Assembly (NCBI GenBank): GCA_030765055.1
Contig: CM060952.1
Location: forward strand, 171,541,932-171,605,931
DNA: 64,000 nucleotides
Reading direction: 5' to 3'
From: Mantis religiosa
Taxonomy: Eukaryota > Arthropoda > Insecta > Mantodea > Mantidae
In this document: one piece after another, positions 32,891-44,765 of the stretch
Layout of the letters: each line of letters begins with the position of its first letter
Numbering within the stretch: the first letter of the stretch is position 1
Notes under the pieces: generated by a model
The model's database searches: none
The model's input: only the letters and a program-made list of their open reading frames with translations
Told to the model about the DNA's origin: nothing
Position numbers and translations under genes: made by a program

Positions 32891-33443
32891 CTTTAGGACC
32901 ACTTTTGGGTGTATTTAGAACAGATTTACTGGTTCCTACTCTATCAATTTTAGGATTTAATCGTTAAGCGTGTTCTCCCCACTATCTGAGGTATCTCCGA
33001 AAATGTTTTGAATTCATTATGTAGTTTAATTACTATTTTTTTCTCTTCTGGTATAGTTTATTTCCCTCTTCAGTCCCTTTTACGTCACTTCCGAAACCTA
33101 CTGTGTTCAGTGTCAGACTGGTGTTAGCAGACCACTTGCTGAGAAACAGCTAAATGCAGACTATCCAGAAAGGAGAGCCATCTTGTAATATAACAATAGT
33201 ATTCAATCTAGGTCACTTTGGTGTACGAATACTTTTTGTACTAAATTTATGGTATCATCCAATATTACCGTAGAAAACTACTGATTCTAGAAACTTCCAA
33301 CAAAATTACGGTAGGGATGATCAAATAAATACAGAAACCATATAATTTTTTAACGTTTACTAAGTTTCGTAAATAATTATGTTGCAACAACACAAACTAT
33401 TTCTTCGTTTAGGGAGGTACAAATACTTTCTGGGCTGACTGTA

Positions 33444-34111
33444 TATACTCGGTGAAGAAAGTTTGTGAATTTTACTGAGAACTGAAACATATCACTTTAT
33501 TAACGCGTAGCCAAGCTATTCCAAAAGAAAACCCTCTGTAGTCAAAATCAGCCAAAAATAAAATGGCTTACCTATACGAGATGGAGTAGCAGAAATTACA
33601 GACTTATCTATCCAATATCAGACACATTGATAATGAAAGAACCACTGTAATATTTTAATCAAAAGCGTAACGAAATAACACTGAAAATACTTTGAAATGC
33701 GTCAGTGAAAAGCATACAACGCACCACTTCCCCTTCGCCCTTTTCAGAAATGTATATACTGATAAATACATTCGTAGCAATAGATGGCCCAAAATTGCAG
33801 CCATAAGCTCGTTATGTCATTTGCTCAGTGGATGAGTCCTTTAAAATATCTAAGGAGACTAAAGAAAGAAATTGCTGAACAACAAGGCTTTTTCTTGTAT
33901 TAAACACAGACAAGAACGGTTTCACAAATTTTCATCAATAAGGCTTGGATAAAAATTATTATATAGGCATTTATTCTTGTTATGAAAACAAAAACTAAAA
34001 GCAATTATCAATATTCAATATTCAATTTTAGAACAAAAAATTAAAAATCATGCATTTATGGGTTAACGACTGTTCTTATAATCACGACCGCTGGATACTG
34101 AAGATACATGA
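33444..34111. other. AT-rich spacer, nothing recognised
   Basis: No coding or repeat signal seen between the Tc1-like element and SINE-D copy 2. Confidence 0.4.
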
Positions 34112-34121
34112 AATGAAGTGA

Positions 34122-34659
34122 TTATGATTACTACAGAAGGAGTTCGGCACTGCGACCAGCCTTGATCTATTGTACTTATGCCCCAAGTGGGACATCCCTG
34201 GGAGAAAGGATGAGGCGAGAGGAGTTAAAGGGCGGTCGTCCAAATGAGCCAAGACAATGCAGGGGATAGGCTCCCTACAGTTTACTTAGATGGAAACCTG
34301 CCATTAGACCAGGACAACGGACATCCCCCCCCTACTGCGGTTCGTGGTCCCAGCAGTCGGTTCGGAGATCGCCAAACGACCTACCGCAGCAGGAACTGGT
34401 TCACTGAGAACATATCATCTTGCCATGCACCGCCGAGACACCCGCCGACACTTCTACCCTGAAAGAGACCATCAGATGATGAGAAATGAAAATGCAGATG
34501 AAATGCAAGGACAGGAAAATCGGGGGATATAATTAACCTACGCAGCATTCGCCTGGTGACCCGGTAAAACCCTGAAAGAACCCTTGGGTCAGGTAGGTCC
34601 ACCGCGGGAATCGAACCCGGTCCCCACTGACTAAACTGCCTGAGCCATCCCGCTTTGTG
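34122..34659 (-). mobile_element. SINE-D copy 2 (538 bp, full length)
   Basis: It is bounded by the 10-bp duplication AATGAAGTGA (34112-34121 and 34660-34669). The tRNA-like head is at the right on the minus strand: GGATGGCTCAGGCAGTTTAG (A box) and GGGTTCGATTCCC (B box). The body contains GAGGAAGG/GAAAGGATGAGGCGAGAGG, a C run near 34326, CACCGCCGAGACACCCGCCG and AATGCAGATGAAATGCAAGG. This copy defines the family length. Confidence 0.82.
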
Positions 34660-34939
34660 AATGAAGTGAACATTTGAAAAGAAATGTTGGTAAGGAAACG
34701 CTTTGGGCCTAACCTGCATTTGTTAGTTACGACACCTGAAGAAAAAACTTTGAACCATCGTAGTCCTGTTCATGAGTACCCTAAGGACTATTACATACCC
34801 ATACCGATAATAGTGGTTAACGGAGTGTTATGTACTCTCTATAAAGTAATGTTTATTTTAAGGAAGAAAGTGTAAAATGTGCGTTTAATTTCAAAGCAGA
34901 ATCACAATACTAAAGCGTGCTGTCTTTTAGTGCCCCTAA

Positions 34940-35185
34940 TTAATTAAATTCTTTTAATATCTGGGTGGAACATAGGGCCATAACAAATCTTTGCCACCGA
35001 GCTCTGTTTCTTGAGAGAACCTGTATCTTGTTCCAGGACTTATTTGTTGCTCTTAATTCGCTTTCGATTGTTCTCCAAGCTATTTTCGGTTTTCCGATTC
35101 TCCTTTCTCCCTCTGGATTCAATTCCAATATATTCCTCCACAGGAGAGTAAGTCTCCGAGGGACGAGACGCAGGGGGGTTGGCAA
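34940..35185 (-). pseudogene. LINE C-terminal fragment
   Basis: On the minus strand: ILELNPEGERRIGKPKIAWR, TIESELRATNKSWNKIQVLS and RNRARWQRFVMALCST, stop at 34940. This pattern (peGkRr-GrPk-tWr, el---gksW, la-dr--Wr-fv-aLc) is the usual C-terminus of many LINE second frames. Nothing upstream is readable as reverse transcriptase, so it is a strongly 5'-truncated copy. It ends in AT-rich sequence with no evident simple repeat. Confidence 0.65.
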
Positions 35186-35189
35186 AGTT

Positions 35190-35965
35190 TCCCTCCCTGG
35201 ACAGGTTTATGACACCCCATGTCAGTACAGCTACAGACCATTCAAAAACATTCTGACGGCTTCTACTTTTGTGAATGAATCTTCTCGGTTTTAATGTACA
35301 GAGTGAATAGGGCGGTCTGCTCCTTTTGTAGCAGGCGTTCTCTGCCACACACATTCGCTGTCTTTGTAACACAGCACATTCCTTAAAGGGACCTTCTTTC
35401 GTTGCTTTACTATACCTGTTTAGTTATACCTTCGGGTTCCCTTCCTAAAGTGTGTCAAATCTATGTCCAATTTAGTTTCTTTATTTTTTATCAGTATCTG
35501 ATTTTTAATATACCATAATGAAATATTGGTGATGGTTTTCGGCCACAAACTTCTAGTAGTATCTTAGACAAGGATTAATAAAATTATTGCAGGTTTTTAT
35601 TTGTTGCTTGTTACGTTCTCCAAATTCGCAGCTATGTAGCAATACAGATAGGACATTTGATTTATGTATTTCTGTGTATATTGTGTGAGCTCTGTTTGAC
35701 TAAAAGCACTTTTTGCTTTATTTATTTTACTATCTATATTTTTTCATCTTTTCCAATTTGGCTGCCTAAATAGTTAAAATATTCAATTATTTCCATTAAA
35801 TGTCTGTCTATATATTTAATTTATTTATAGTTTTAATTTATTCTTATTTCTCTAGTTTTGGCTTATTTTTTCATTCCAATACCTTCGACTTCGATTACTG
35901 AATCTAATAGTTTCATTTCTATATCTTTGAAGCTTTGTACCATTATACGTGGCATCAGAAACATA
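35190..35965. other. Spacer, nothing recognised
   Basis: T-rich in its right half. No element was identified. Confidence 0.35.
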
Positions 35966-35966
35966 T

Positions 35967-36162
35967 CATGTCTGTCTCACGTTCAAGAGGTCCCGAGTTC
36001 GAATCTCGGTCAGAGTGAGTTACCTGCATAAGGTTTAAACGGAGTTTTCCCTTATCCTGCAAGACGAATGTCGGGTAACTCTAAGCTCCATGGGCCCCGG
36101 ACTCATTTGAGCATTCATCTTCAGATATGACTTAACGTTGGAGAACGTGAGTTTAAAAAAAA
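35967..36162 (+). mobile_element. SINE-A copy 4 (5' truncated)
   Basis: It starts within the tRNA-like head (TGTCTGTCTCACGTTCAAGAG), keeps the B box GAGTTCGAATCTC and the body, and ends GACTTAACGTTGGAGAACGTG plus an A-rich tail. About 30 bases of body near the 3' end are missing. Confidence 0.85.
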
Positions 36163-37783
36163 TCTGAAAAATTAAAGTCTCACTAAAATTAAATTCAAAC
36201 AGCTTTTATTTTCAACAACTACTGACCTAGAAGTGCAATCCTGCTATTATTTGAAATAATCAATTTTAGATTTTTCACATCTAATAAGCATACCATGTAC
36301 TCTAAAGCTATATTTCTATGAATTGGCTGCCAAGATGTATAGAGTCCATTTTCTCCACACTTCTTTTGTTTTTTCAACATCTCTAAGAAGTTAAATGCAG
36401 CTGTTAATATCACTATGCTATTCTGTTTTGTTCATATAATAATTTATTTATAGGTAGCACTGTAATCCCCATGATTTCGTGGTTGAAGAAGCCATTATGA
36501 AAGAAAGGCGTTAAATAGATAAAACTAAAGAAATCGTTTATCTTAAATTGTTGAATAGAAAGTAAAATTGCACAGGTGAATATTAAATATTACTCTGGTT
36601 AAATATGATCATTGAGGAATTGTTTATATTATATTACATTTTCAAACAATACGTTTTGTATAAAAATTTAGAATGCTGTAAGATCAGAATTTTCTTGCTG
36701 TACAAATTCCAAAATAAAATGTCATTATTCTCTTCGAATTACACGCAAAATAACTTGTGATAAGTTAAAAAATGTCAGTATTCTAAATTTTATTTTGGAG
36801 CACTGACTTCGTGTGTAAAAATAATGCCATCCTTAAAAATTACTCGTCTTGCAATAAAGTTATGTATAACTATTTTTTGAACATATATCAAAATGCTCTT
36901 GTTTAATAAGTTATTTGTTTCTAATATTAGATTAGAGCTTCTCTGATGGCACCGGGGTTGGAAGTTGTGTGGTCAACCTTCGGGTAGATACGTTGTCTTC
37001 GCTTCTAAGAAGAAATACGACTCAACTGTGATTTATTATGGATCTTCCGTCACATCTGGTTCAATATATCTCCTGTCTTATCTTGAAATATCTCAGGTGC
37101 TAATTTAATTAACTCCTAATAGCTTAATTTCCTTTTCTCCACCCTACATACTAAGTATTATACTAGGAAATCACATCATCAATACCTAGACAGCAAACTT
37201 CTTGTCTTTGTAACGAATACATGTACACCAGTTCACCGGCACTGATGAAGTTACGAGATATCGGATGAATATTACGGACAACGGGTTTTTCCCAATTATT
37301 GGACAAAGGAAAGTAATAGTTGGGGAGGAACCTAATTTAAAAAAGTCATTTTGAAGAGGACAGCATGCACGCAGTGACGATATTTTCTGCTGACAAAATT
37401 AAACAAGACCATGTTTTCGTAATAAAGCGTTTGCACACACTGGAATACTAAGCATGAACATGTTTAAAAAGTAGTGATTGCTGTTATTATATTTTTAAGG
37501 TTACTAAATAAAATGCATGAAACATTTGTTGCAAATATTGATCTTTGTAGAGAAACGAAACACGTGGCGTGTAACAACCATTCGTCTACCTATTAGCGTT
37601 ATATACTCATTTTCATAAATGTCTTGGTATCTTTATTGAAAACACTCTGTAAACATATGGTAATACATATTTTGGTATATGTACAGCAAGGTTGAGGTAA
37701 GTCAGCTGTACGCAGAAATAAGATTATTATTGAGGTTCACTTATAAGCTAATGGTATAAATATTAAAGCGTTAAATTTTTAAT
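36163..37783. other. About 1.6 kb AT-rich, nothing recognised
   Basis: No coding frame or repeat recognised up to the solo LTR. Confidence 0.4.
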
Positions 37784-37787
37784 ATAT

Positions 37788-38274
37788 TGTGACTTTGTGG
37801 GTTCGTGAAATTAAAAGTCCGAATGCACCACTCAAAAATGTTCTTTATTTCCACTAAATTACAGTTGAACACTTGCCGATTACACAGAATTACGTAATGC
37901 ACACAATTACAATTCACCAGTTCTTCCGTTACAGTTCCACTTGCACTCGTAATTACGTACACTCATCCGACGCACGTACGCAGTCCGTCCCCTCACTGGG
38001 CGCTCCTCACAGCTGCTCACCAAGAACTGACTGAACTCACTCACTGCAGCCCATTTTATAGGAATATCGCTGTTTTCTCGAAGTCTCTAGTTTCAGTGAA
38101 TCACCGCGAAGGTTCCAGATGGCAGGGGAAGGGTGAAGAGGCGGCCAGTGACAAGTGACACTTCCCTAATCATCCCCTCAGTTAGTGACTGAGATAAATG
38201 GGTGGGTGTGGCCCGGATGCCTCTGGTCCCTTACTCAGCTGTCGTTGGTCGTGCTTTCCGATAATTGGGTGACA
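37788..38274 (-). mobile_element. Solo LTR, family L1 (487 bp)
   Basis: On the minus strand it begins TGTCACCC and ends AAGTCACA. It aligns over most of its length with 47612-48151, including ACCCATTTATCT, CGTACGTGC-TCGGA-GAGT and GTGTAATCGGCAAGTGTTC. A TATA box TATAAAAT (complement at 38053-38060) and a poly-A signal AATAAA (complement at 37844-37849) are in the expected order. Neither side shows a primer-binding site, polypurine tract or gag/pol sequence, so it is solo. Flanks are ATAT and CTAT, a mutated 4-bp duplication at best. Confidence 0.75.
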
Positions 38275-38386
38275 CTATTGATATATTTCTCTTAAAGGTT
38301 TATGCATTGTTATATTTGTCAAAAAGGCCTTAGAAATTTGATAATCTGTGATATGTCTGTGTATTTGACCTCTAGATGTAGGAGAA

Positions 38387-38636
38387 ATGTGAAATGTGTA
38401 GTGTTTAGCGCCCGCTTTTACTACATACGGCACCGCAGGCGATGACTCTGATGATATATGAGATGAAGATGGAGCGCCGGTGGAATGAGATGGCGGGGAA
38501 ACCGGAGATCCCGGAGAAAACCCGCCCCAGCGCCGTGTTGTCCACCACAAATCTCACTTTGCGGTCGCCTGGGTTCGAACCCGGGCCGCCTTGGTGAGAG
38601 CCAAGCGGTCTAACCACTGAGCCACGGCGCGGCCAC
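38387..38636 (-). mobile_element. SINE-B copy 2 (250 bp, intact)
   Basis: The head at the right on the minus strand reads CCGTGGCTCAGTGGTTAGAC (A box) and CCGGGTTCGAACCCAG (B box), with a complete anticodon-arm region. It is flanked by AGATGTAGGAGAA and AGATATAGGAGAA (38374-38386, 38637-38649), a 13-bp duplication with one mismatch. It is the reference that shows how SINE-B copy 1 was split. The head resembles a real tRNA, but the attached body and duplication show a retroposon. Confidence 0.9.
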
Positions 38637-38649
38637 AGATATAGGAGAA

Positions 38650-39730
38650 CCTACCGTAATGGAGTGTCATTCTGGTTGCATTTTTTACTGAGCTGAGCAA
38701 GCCAAACAAGAAGCTGAGAACCTCCTGTTCCTATCTTGAAGTTCCTACAGGTCTGTCTGACTCAAAGAAGTAATTATTGTGGCGTAACGGTGATGTCATA
38801 ATGAGAAGCTTCAACTTATGACCGAAGACATTAGTGTTTAGCGACACGCGAATTTCTCATTGTTGACATCTCAGTGTTGTATACTGGAAGGTAATCCGAC
38901 GACCGAATTCTTTTAAAGGTTAATGATTTGGATATTAATTGCATATTTACACTACTTAATTCTACAAATAGCATGCTGCCGGTTTACCTTATCACGCTAG
39001 ATATTCCATATTCTCAATAAAGTTTATAAAAAGAAATAGTTGGTTAATATTCTAAAATGATCTGCTTAGAACAATCGATATAGGTAACAGCTAATATGTA
39101 TGGTTAGAAAATAAGATTGCCAATAGTGTCTCGATGCAAAGGTTCGAAGAGTAGGTATAGAGACTTAAACGTCTATTTGCTAAGCTTTAGTGATGCTAGT
39201 ACTTATTTTTGGGTATTAATAAATTGATGAACACATCTTAAGAAAGCTCTAAAACATGGATTACTTAGGTTTCTTAAATAGAAGTGAAATTGCTACAAGT
39301 AAATGCATGGCTGACATCAACACAAGCGTGCTGCATTATCATAGTGGCCTTCATCCACCGTAGGGGCCTTTGGTACCTTTGGGTTTTATCTCTCTTAACG
39401 ACCACTCTTATCAACCTTATTTCTCTTACGAGAAATGGAAACAAGAAATTATCAAATGGTTCATAACTTCCGTCATGAGTGGAAAACACAACAATATGCT
39501 ACATTAAATGTAGTCATTCCTCCTCGAGATTCTACAATTAACGCTTTCAGGTAAGAAGTAATAATAAATAAAATTATATAATAAATAAATAAAAAATAAA
39601 AGTAATACCTGAGTTTACATGGAACTATGTATCAGAAAATCGATGTAAGTTGGACTTAATCGGACTTTGTTGTTCTGATACTGTCGCTAATTAATGATTT
39701 TATAAACGCATTTAGGCATAAACATTAACA
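38650..39730. other. AT-rich spacer, nothing recognised
   Basis: No assignable frame or repeat. Confidence 0.4.
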
Positions 39731-39732
39731 CC

Positions 39733-40025
39733 AATGGCGGGCAACCCTAAAAGGGCCAAGGCCTGCCAACCCGACTGTCGGCCTAACGCCCAATTACGCA
39801 CGGCAGAGTTGGGTGATCATCCGACCGATACGGGGAGGAGATGTAGTCAGCATCTCGGCATCCCCTAGCCGGATCGTTGGTTTTCGTAACCAGGGTCACT
39901 TACCTATCGTAAGATCCTCACTTTCCTCAGGATGCTGAGTGGGCACCGGTCCTATACCCGGGACCTAAAATTCGCACCCCACGTGAGGGATTGAACCTAG
40001 GTTACTTTCCGTAGCCAGGGACCAA
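39733..40025 (-). repeat. SINE-H copy 1
   Basis: Opposite-strand copy of 58915-59140. Shared text includes AGGATGCTGAGTGGGCACCGG, GGATATAGGACCGGTGCTCA-type sequence and GATGATCGCCC-type sequence. The reversed head TAACCTAGGTTCAATCCC (B box) lies at the right. The left 70 bp (GGCGGGCAACCCTAAAAGGG...) extend beyond what copy 2 preserves. Boundaries are approximate. Confidence 0.65.
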
Positions 40026-40119
40026 GCAAGATCCATTAAGGCTTACTTTAACAAAATCTAACATTTCAATAGTTTCTTTATCCATCAGTTACAATTATAA
40101 AAATTATTCCATATTAATG

Positions 40120-40575
40120 GTTTCATTTGGTTTAATAGAGGCACGTGATGCACCTGAAAAGAAAACCTTGAATGCCAAAAAAGGTTATTGTATTCCCCCA
40201 ATTTCCTCTCTTAACATTTTACCCCATTTCTCATTTCACTTCACCCTTCGTCCGATTGATTCTTTCAGGGATGACCGGGTATACGGTTGTGGAAGGGAAA
40301 AATGGTGCTCCCTGTAAAAATCCGTCTCCCGACGCTGATGTCTATCGTTGCAAAGGCTTCCAGGGGGTTGTGCTCACCTCCAGCAGGAGAGGTTGCTGGT
40401 TGCACTAGATGCCGTCAGAGAGCTTCAATCTGAAACCATTAGTGACCATGCCCTTAGCTCGTTACGCCCTGGATAACCAGTTTTCGTCTATATTCCGCTC
40501 ACCCTTCCTTCCCACCCTTTATGGAGGCTGACGTATGAAGTCCACCTGACCGAGGTGTTCAAGTCTACGTCCGTG
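40120..40575. other. GC-richer unclassified stretch, possibly an old repeat
   Basis: Composition is clearly less AT-rich than its neighbours, with text such as GCTCCCTGTAAAAATCCGTC and CACCTCCAGCAGGAGAGGTTGC. No motif or second copy in the window lets me name it. Confidence 0.3.
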
Positions 40576-42161
40576 GTACCTATCTTTGTTTACTGCATAT
40601 CCCTTCAGCTAAATATTAAAATATTTTTAAAGTGCATCACTATCTGATTTAATTTACAACAAGAAGCTAATTCTGGACTTACTTGATTTGACAAGCTATA
40701 TAATTTAATTTACTATTTATCTAATTTCTCGAATGATCCACTAAGAAGTTGATCAATGTTCTTAACTAAGTGTAAACATGTTAATTTAATTTTGCCTTAT
40801 GTAATATAAATGGTTTAGTAGTGATATATGTTACAAGACACTCCCTCAAGAAGCAGTTTGAAACTAAAGTTCGGGGTCTAGTTTGTTAGAGACGACCACA
40901 GCAAGCTCGTTTCACAACTAGGTGACGTAAGGAAAGCAAGAGAATTTAAGCAAAAGTAAGAACCTTACATAAAAGATACTCCAATTCGGATGAATAAATA
41001 ATGCTGTAATCCATGTTGCGAGTGCCCTATATAATTAGCCTAAACTAATTTTATTGAAGTATATAGCTGCTTATATTTGTATAGTGTTGAGTATTTTCTC
41101 TTTGGAGAGACAACGTTCAAACTGCGAATATGGTTCAGATTTGTGGATTTGCTATTTGTGGAGTAAAGCAGATGTAGTATTAACTAGGAACACTTTAATG
41201 CGCTTTCTTTCTATGACTTTATTCATTCGTTGACGCACTACTTTAAGGCAATCTCTTTCTAACCACTTCGCTTTAATCGCAACAAAACTTTCCAGAAATT
41301 ATTTTATTGAACATTTTATCATAAGTGCAAAATGGTTACCGTAAAAATATTTAAGAAGCGGAAAGTTGTATGTTGTCCTTAAAATTTAGCTTTGTTTTTG
41401 AGTGAACTAAAATAAAGATTTAACATCTCAGAAAAGTATAAATAATTCGAAAATTGAAACCAATAACAACGCATATCTAAGAAAGGTTTAATAATAAAGA
41501 AATGTTTATATAATTTGTCCGTGTTAGGATAAGCATACATTTTGTAAAATAATTTTTTGTCCATCTCTGAAATGGTAATATAAAAGTATACAAAATATAT
41601 TTATAATGAAGAGTACTTTGCAGCATTTTGCAGACTGTGTAAAAGAACATTTTATTTGTTGCAAATGTCCTAAATATGTGGTACTCTGTTCAAAATTCTT
41701 AGATACATTTATTAACATAACAAATAAGGAAGGAGTAGTCTGGAATTTTCTTTAAAATCTTCACGTTTTTATCTTTGGAAAATACACATGAGGGCGTACT
41801 TTAGGGTTGTGATTTCTTAATGTAGCAATCCTGAATGGAGTTCAGGATTCCTTTATTTATTATAGGGAAGTACGAAATAAAGAAACAAGAATGAGAAAAA
41901 TATAGTTAACACTGTAAGTTTACAATAAAATAATAAGACATCTAAACCTAGTTTATATTTTTATTTTCATAACAATCATACTACAAAAATATACTTTAGG
42001 ATATTATCAATATTTTCACAATACGCTATTCTGTTTTGCTTTAACAAAGGGGCACATGCAGTGTAGAGAGCCTCTTACTTACGTATGCAAATAAATCCAC
42101 AAGGTAAAACATCGAAGTGAAATGGGTTTCTCCTTTCTTAGATAGTTAATTTTTAATGTAT
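40576..42161. other. About 1.6 kb AT-rich, nothing recognised
   Basis: The only structure is a small hairpin at 41827-41849 (AATCCTGAA / TTCAGGATT). Confidence 0.4.
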
Positions 42162-42165
42162 ATAT

Positions 42166-43782
42166 TGTCGCGGCTACGGGCATAAAAGTTTCGCCACAAG
42201 TAGATAACAGATGGCGGATAGTATTTCACGGTAATAAAGAGCTCGCGAAGCCGTTATCTACGATAGCGCGGCTAGTGTACACAAAGGGCCGGCAACTAAA
42301 GATAGCTGTGAGAAATGACTTGCCGGCATGGATTAAGTTACGCTTCTGGAATGCGATAGAATATTCGGTTTCTTTATTCTTCTGGAAGAGTCTCGAATTT
42401 ATCAACGAGATATTTAAGAAGGCGACGACTCTCCTAATCCTTGTTTCACGTAAGCTTGCCCCGTATCTCTTAACGGCCACGTGACATTATCACATCTCAT
42501 TGGCTGCTGTTAGGGTGCAGACTATTGTGTGGTAAAAATTAGTTCGTTAACATGGCCATATGTCTTTATATGTTGGAAGAGAATTGTCAAAATTATATTT
42601 TGGTAACTGTTTCAATGAACTATATTACGCAACAGAGTTGATTTATCTGAAATGCATGTTAATTCTTAAACGAAGTAAAGAGGGAGTTCCTTTGCTCTCA
42701 AGCACATGGCACGATAGCACGTGATTTAGCGGTAGTGATGACATATTTGTTTAAATGACTTTTATCGCTGACCTTGTTTTGAACTGGATTAGTCATATAT
42801 GGGCAATCGACGGTGTGCTATGACGAATGCGAGAGCTAAATTATTTTATTGATCGTTTATTGCGCGTGTACTTATTATATGTATAATGGCAGAGTCTTCC
42901 GCTAGTTTATCGCTGAAGCATCGCAAGGGAAAACCTTTACAAAGCGGCGAAAAGAAATTGTGTTGCATGTATTCAATGTACTCATAGAGAATCATCCGTC
43001 TTTGTCAGTGAGAGAAGTCAAATAGCTGTGTCCTGAACTTACAGGTGTGTTAGATGCGTAGGAACTTCGCGACATGAAACTGAGACAACAGGAAAACTTA
43101 CCACTATCGGGGCGATATTTCTGTGTGGCGAAGACGTTATTTAAGGACAATCAAATTGTCCAAATCGCAAAATATACTACCTTGACGAGACTTGGGTGAA
43201 TGAAGGACACACGACAACTATGGCGTGACACGACTTTTAAGACTGAAAGACAAGCATTTTTGCAAGGTATGTGTGCTGGTTTAAAAAAATCCCAGTGGAA
43301 AAGAACGAAGGCCTTTCATTATAAACTTGTTTCAGTTTCATTTCATTCATTCAGTTTCAAGTTCCTCAGTTTCATTATAAACTTCATTATTTTTGCATGC
43401 CTTCATATTCTTATTTCTATCTTCCTGACAATTATTATGACGTTTGCTGCAGGTTTCAATGTGACGGGAAGGCACCGCCTATGGCCTATGGCGCGAAAGC
43501 ATTAGCCAATTAGGATGAGGGGGAAGTTAGTTGCCCGCGGAGTGATACATGTCAGCGGATCAAGGTTATATGAAACAGATATTAGAATCAGTTGTAAAAC
43601 AGCGAGAAGTAAGCAGAGAACAGCTGAGTGTGTTGTTGTAACAAGAGCTGTTTGTTACTGTCACCGACCTTGGAAGATATGTGATGTAATCCTACTGCTA
43701 CGAAGTGTATTTCCACGCAAATAAATAACATTTAGAATTTCGGCAAATTGGACTTTTAATTCTACGAACCCACAAAGTCACA
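42166..43782 (+). mobile_element. LTR-like element of a related family, containing transposase debris
   Basis: It begins TGTCGCGGCT and ends GACTTTTAATTCTACGAACC then CACAAAGTCACA. The last 40 or so bases match the end of the solo LTR at 48151. The element is flanked by ATAT on both sides (42162-42165, 43783-43786) and has TG...CA ends. An AATAAA lies near 43721. At 1,617 bp it is too long for this LTR type, and its 5' part does not resemble the other two copies. It is probably a related LTR with a nested insertion (see 42886-43312). Confidence 0.5.
42886..43312 (+). pseudogene. DDE-type transposase relic inside the LTR-like element
   Basis: From an ATG at 42886 one frame gives MAESSASLSLKHRKGKPLQS then GEKK. 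Later text, across frameshifts, gives IYYLDETWVNEGHT-type sequence (about 43178-43210) and TERQAFLQGMCAGLKK/NPSGK. The combination LDETWVN...GLKNPSGKGKR recurs in multi-copy insect proteins that I take to be IS630/Tc1-like transposases. Several stops and frameshifts are present. The family name is uncertain. Confidence 0.5.
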
Positions 43783-43786
43783 ATAT

Positions 43787-44524
43787 TTTAAATGGCTTAA
43801 TTTATAATGATCTATTGTAGATGCCCCCAGGACTTGCAAAATGCAGAATGGCTAAGGATTTTATTCATAAAGGTAATAAACTAAATTTTTTGGTCTTACT
43901 GAAGAGAAGCAATTTTAATTGACTTAAACTATTTAAATAAACTCTTTAATTTATTATAATATTATCTGATCTCTCAATTAAGGAATATTTTATAGTGGAT
44001 AGCATTGATGTCGTAGACACTTATCACATTTCAAAAATAAGGCAGTATTGAAAATTAAGAAAAACTAGAGAACATTTGTTGATATAACATTGAACAGAGA
44101 ATTACCTAGTCTCTCAATATCCTAATAAACCAATGAATTTAAGAACATTGAACACATAAGTTCTGCTTTCATGCTATACGAACAGTCATCAGATATTATC
44201 AAGCATTAAGTCTACCAAAAAAATGGAACAGCTATTATTAGTGGTTTAGAACGTTTTGGAAAATATGCTATGCACTATCGACAATAAAACTTAAATGAAA
44301 AGCTGTAGCACGAAACTTTTCATGTGAAAAATAAAGTCTAATATATATTTGTTTTGGATTTACTTATTCCAAAACGTAGCATAGATCATGAGGAATCAGC
44401 TAACATTATCATCGAAAATATTTTTAAATATTACCAAGTACTTCAATTTTGCTAACTTCAGTATTTACTTAATTAAAGTTAGGAAATATATCAATAAACT
44501 CTGTATCGGAAGCCTACGATTAGA
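43787..44524. other. AT-rich spacer, nothing recognised
   Basis: No assignable signal. Confidence 0.4.
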
Positions 44525-44529
44525 ATTAG

Positions 44530-44765
44530 GATTTCTACGCAGAGGATTCGAAACCGAAACCTTTGTTTATTGTGCTAGGACCAAGTGGGGCATCCCGGGA
44601 GGAAGGATGAGGCGAGAGGAGACAGAGGGCGACCGATCCAAGGCGCCGACACCCGTCGACGACACTTCTGCCCTTAAAGAGACCATCGGATGAGAGTTGA
44701 TATAAAATGTTAATGGAGATGAAATGGAAGGATAGAAATTCGGTTTGCCTTACAACCCGGGAGTT
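44530..44765 (-). repeat. SINE-D copy 4, internally deleted
   Basis: It keeps the left end (ACGCAGAGGATTCG), then GAGGAAGGATGAGGCGAGAGG, and then jumps to GACGACACTTCTGCCC and ATGGAGATGAAATGGAAGGA. The middle of the body and the tRNA-like head are missing. Confidence 0.7.

Larger units (their letters stand above)
30622..33050 (-). pseudogene. Tc1-like transposase, split and partly duplicated
   Basis: Reading on the minus strand from the right, 33050-32897 gives IVIKLHNEFKTFSEIPQIVG then RTR, a Tc1 N-terminal helix-turn-helix. The LINE interrupts at 31699-32890. Left of it comes KDESSILCCIKKDPRMTAPQ, the second helix-turn-helix. Then, twice because of the tandem duplication, a SLFKVFGADRS block: the first catalytic motif, DES-like, now TYES in one unit and TDGS in the other. 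After the repeat come HVIDGIMNHRKYMGILKQDF and MVMQDNDPKYS (second aspartate). A deletion removes the final glutamate block, and the C-terminus ends ...EEWNRVTKAV...LIYSFPRRVETIVRG. Many frameshifts are present and it is inactive. Confidence 0.82.
30362..33441 (-). mobile_element. Tc1-like element with both ends, enlarged by a LINE and a tandem duplication
   Basis: The left end CAGTCAGCAAAGAATGTATT (30362 on) and the right end, reversed, CAGTCAGCCCAGAAAGTATT are inverted repeats with TA on each outer side (30360-30361, 33442-33443). Total length is 3,080 bp. Removing the LINE with its target duplication (about 1,198 bp) and one tandem unit (about 350 bp) gives about 1.53 kb, a normal Tc1 size. 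Coding remnants inside all run on the minus strand in the correct order. Confidence 0.85.

Noticed and set aside
38570..38634. Possible tRNA gene on the minus strand (good A and B boxes)
   Set aside because: It is the head of SINE-B copy 2, joined to the shared body and enclosed by a 13-bp target duplication. The other tRNA-like boxes in the window likewise have SINE bodies attached.
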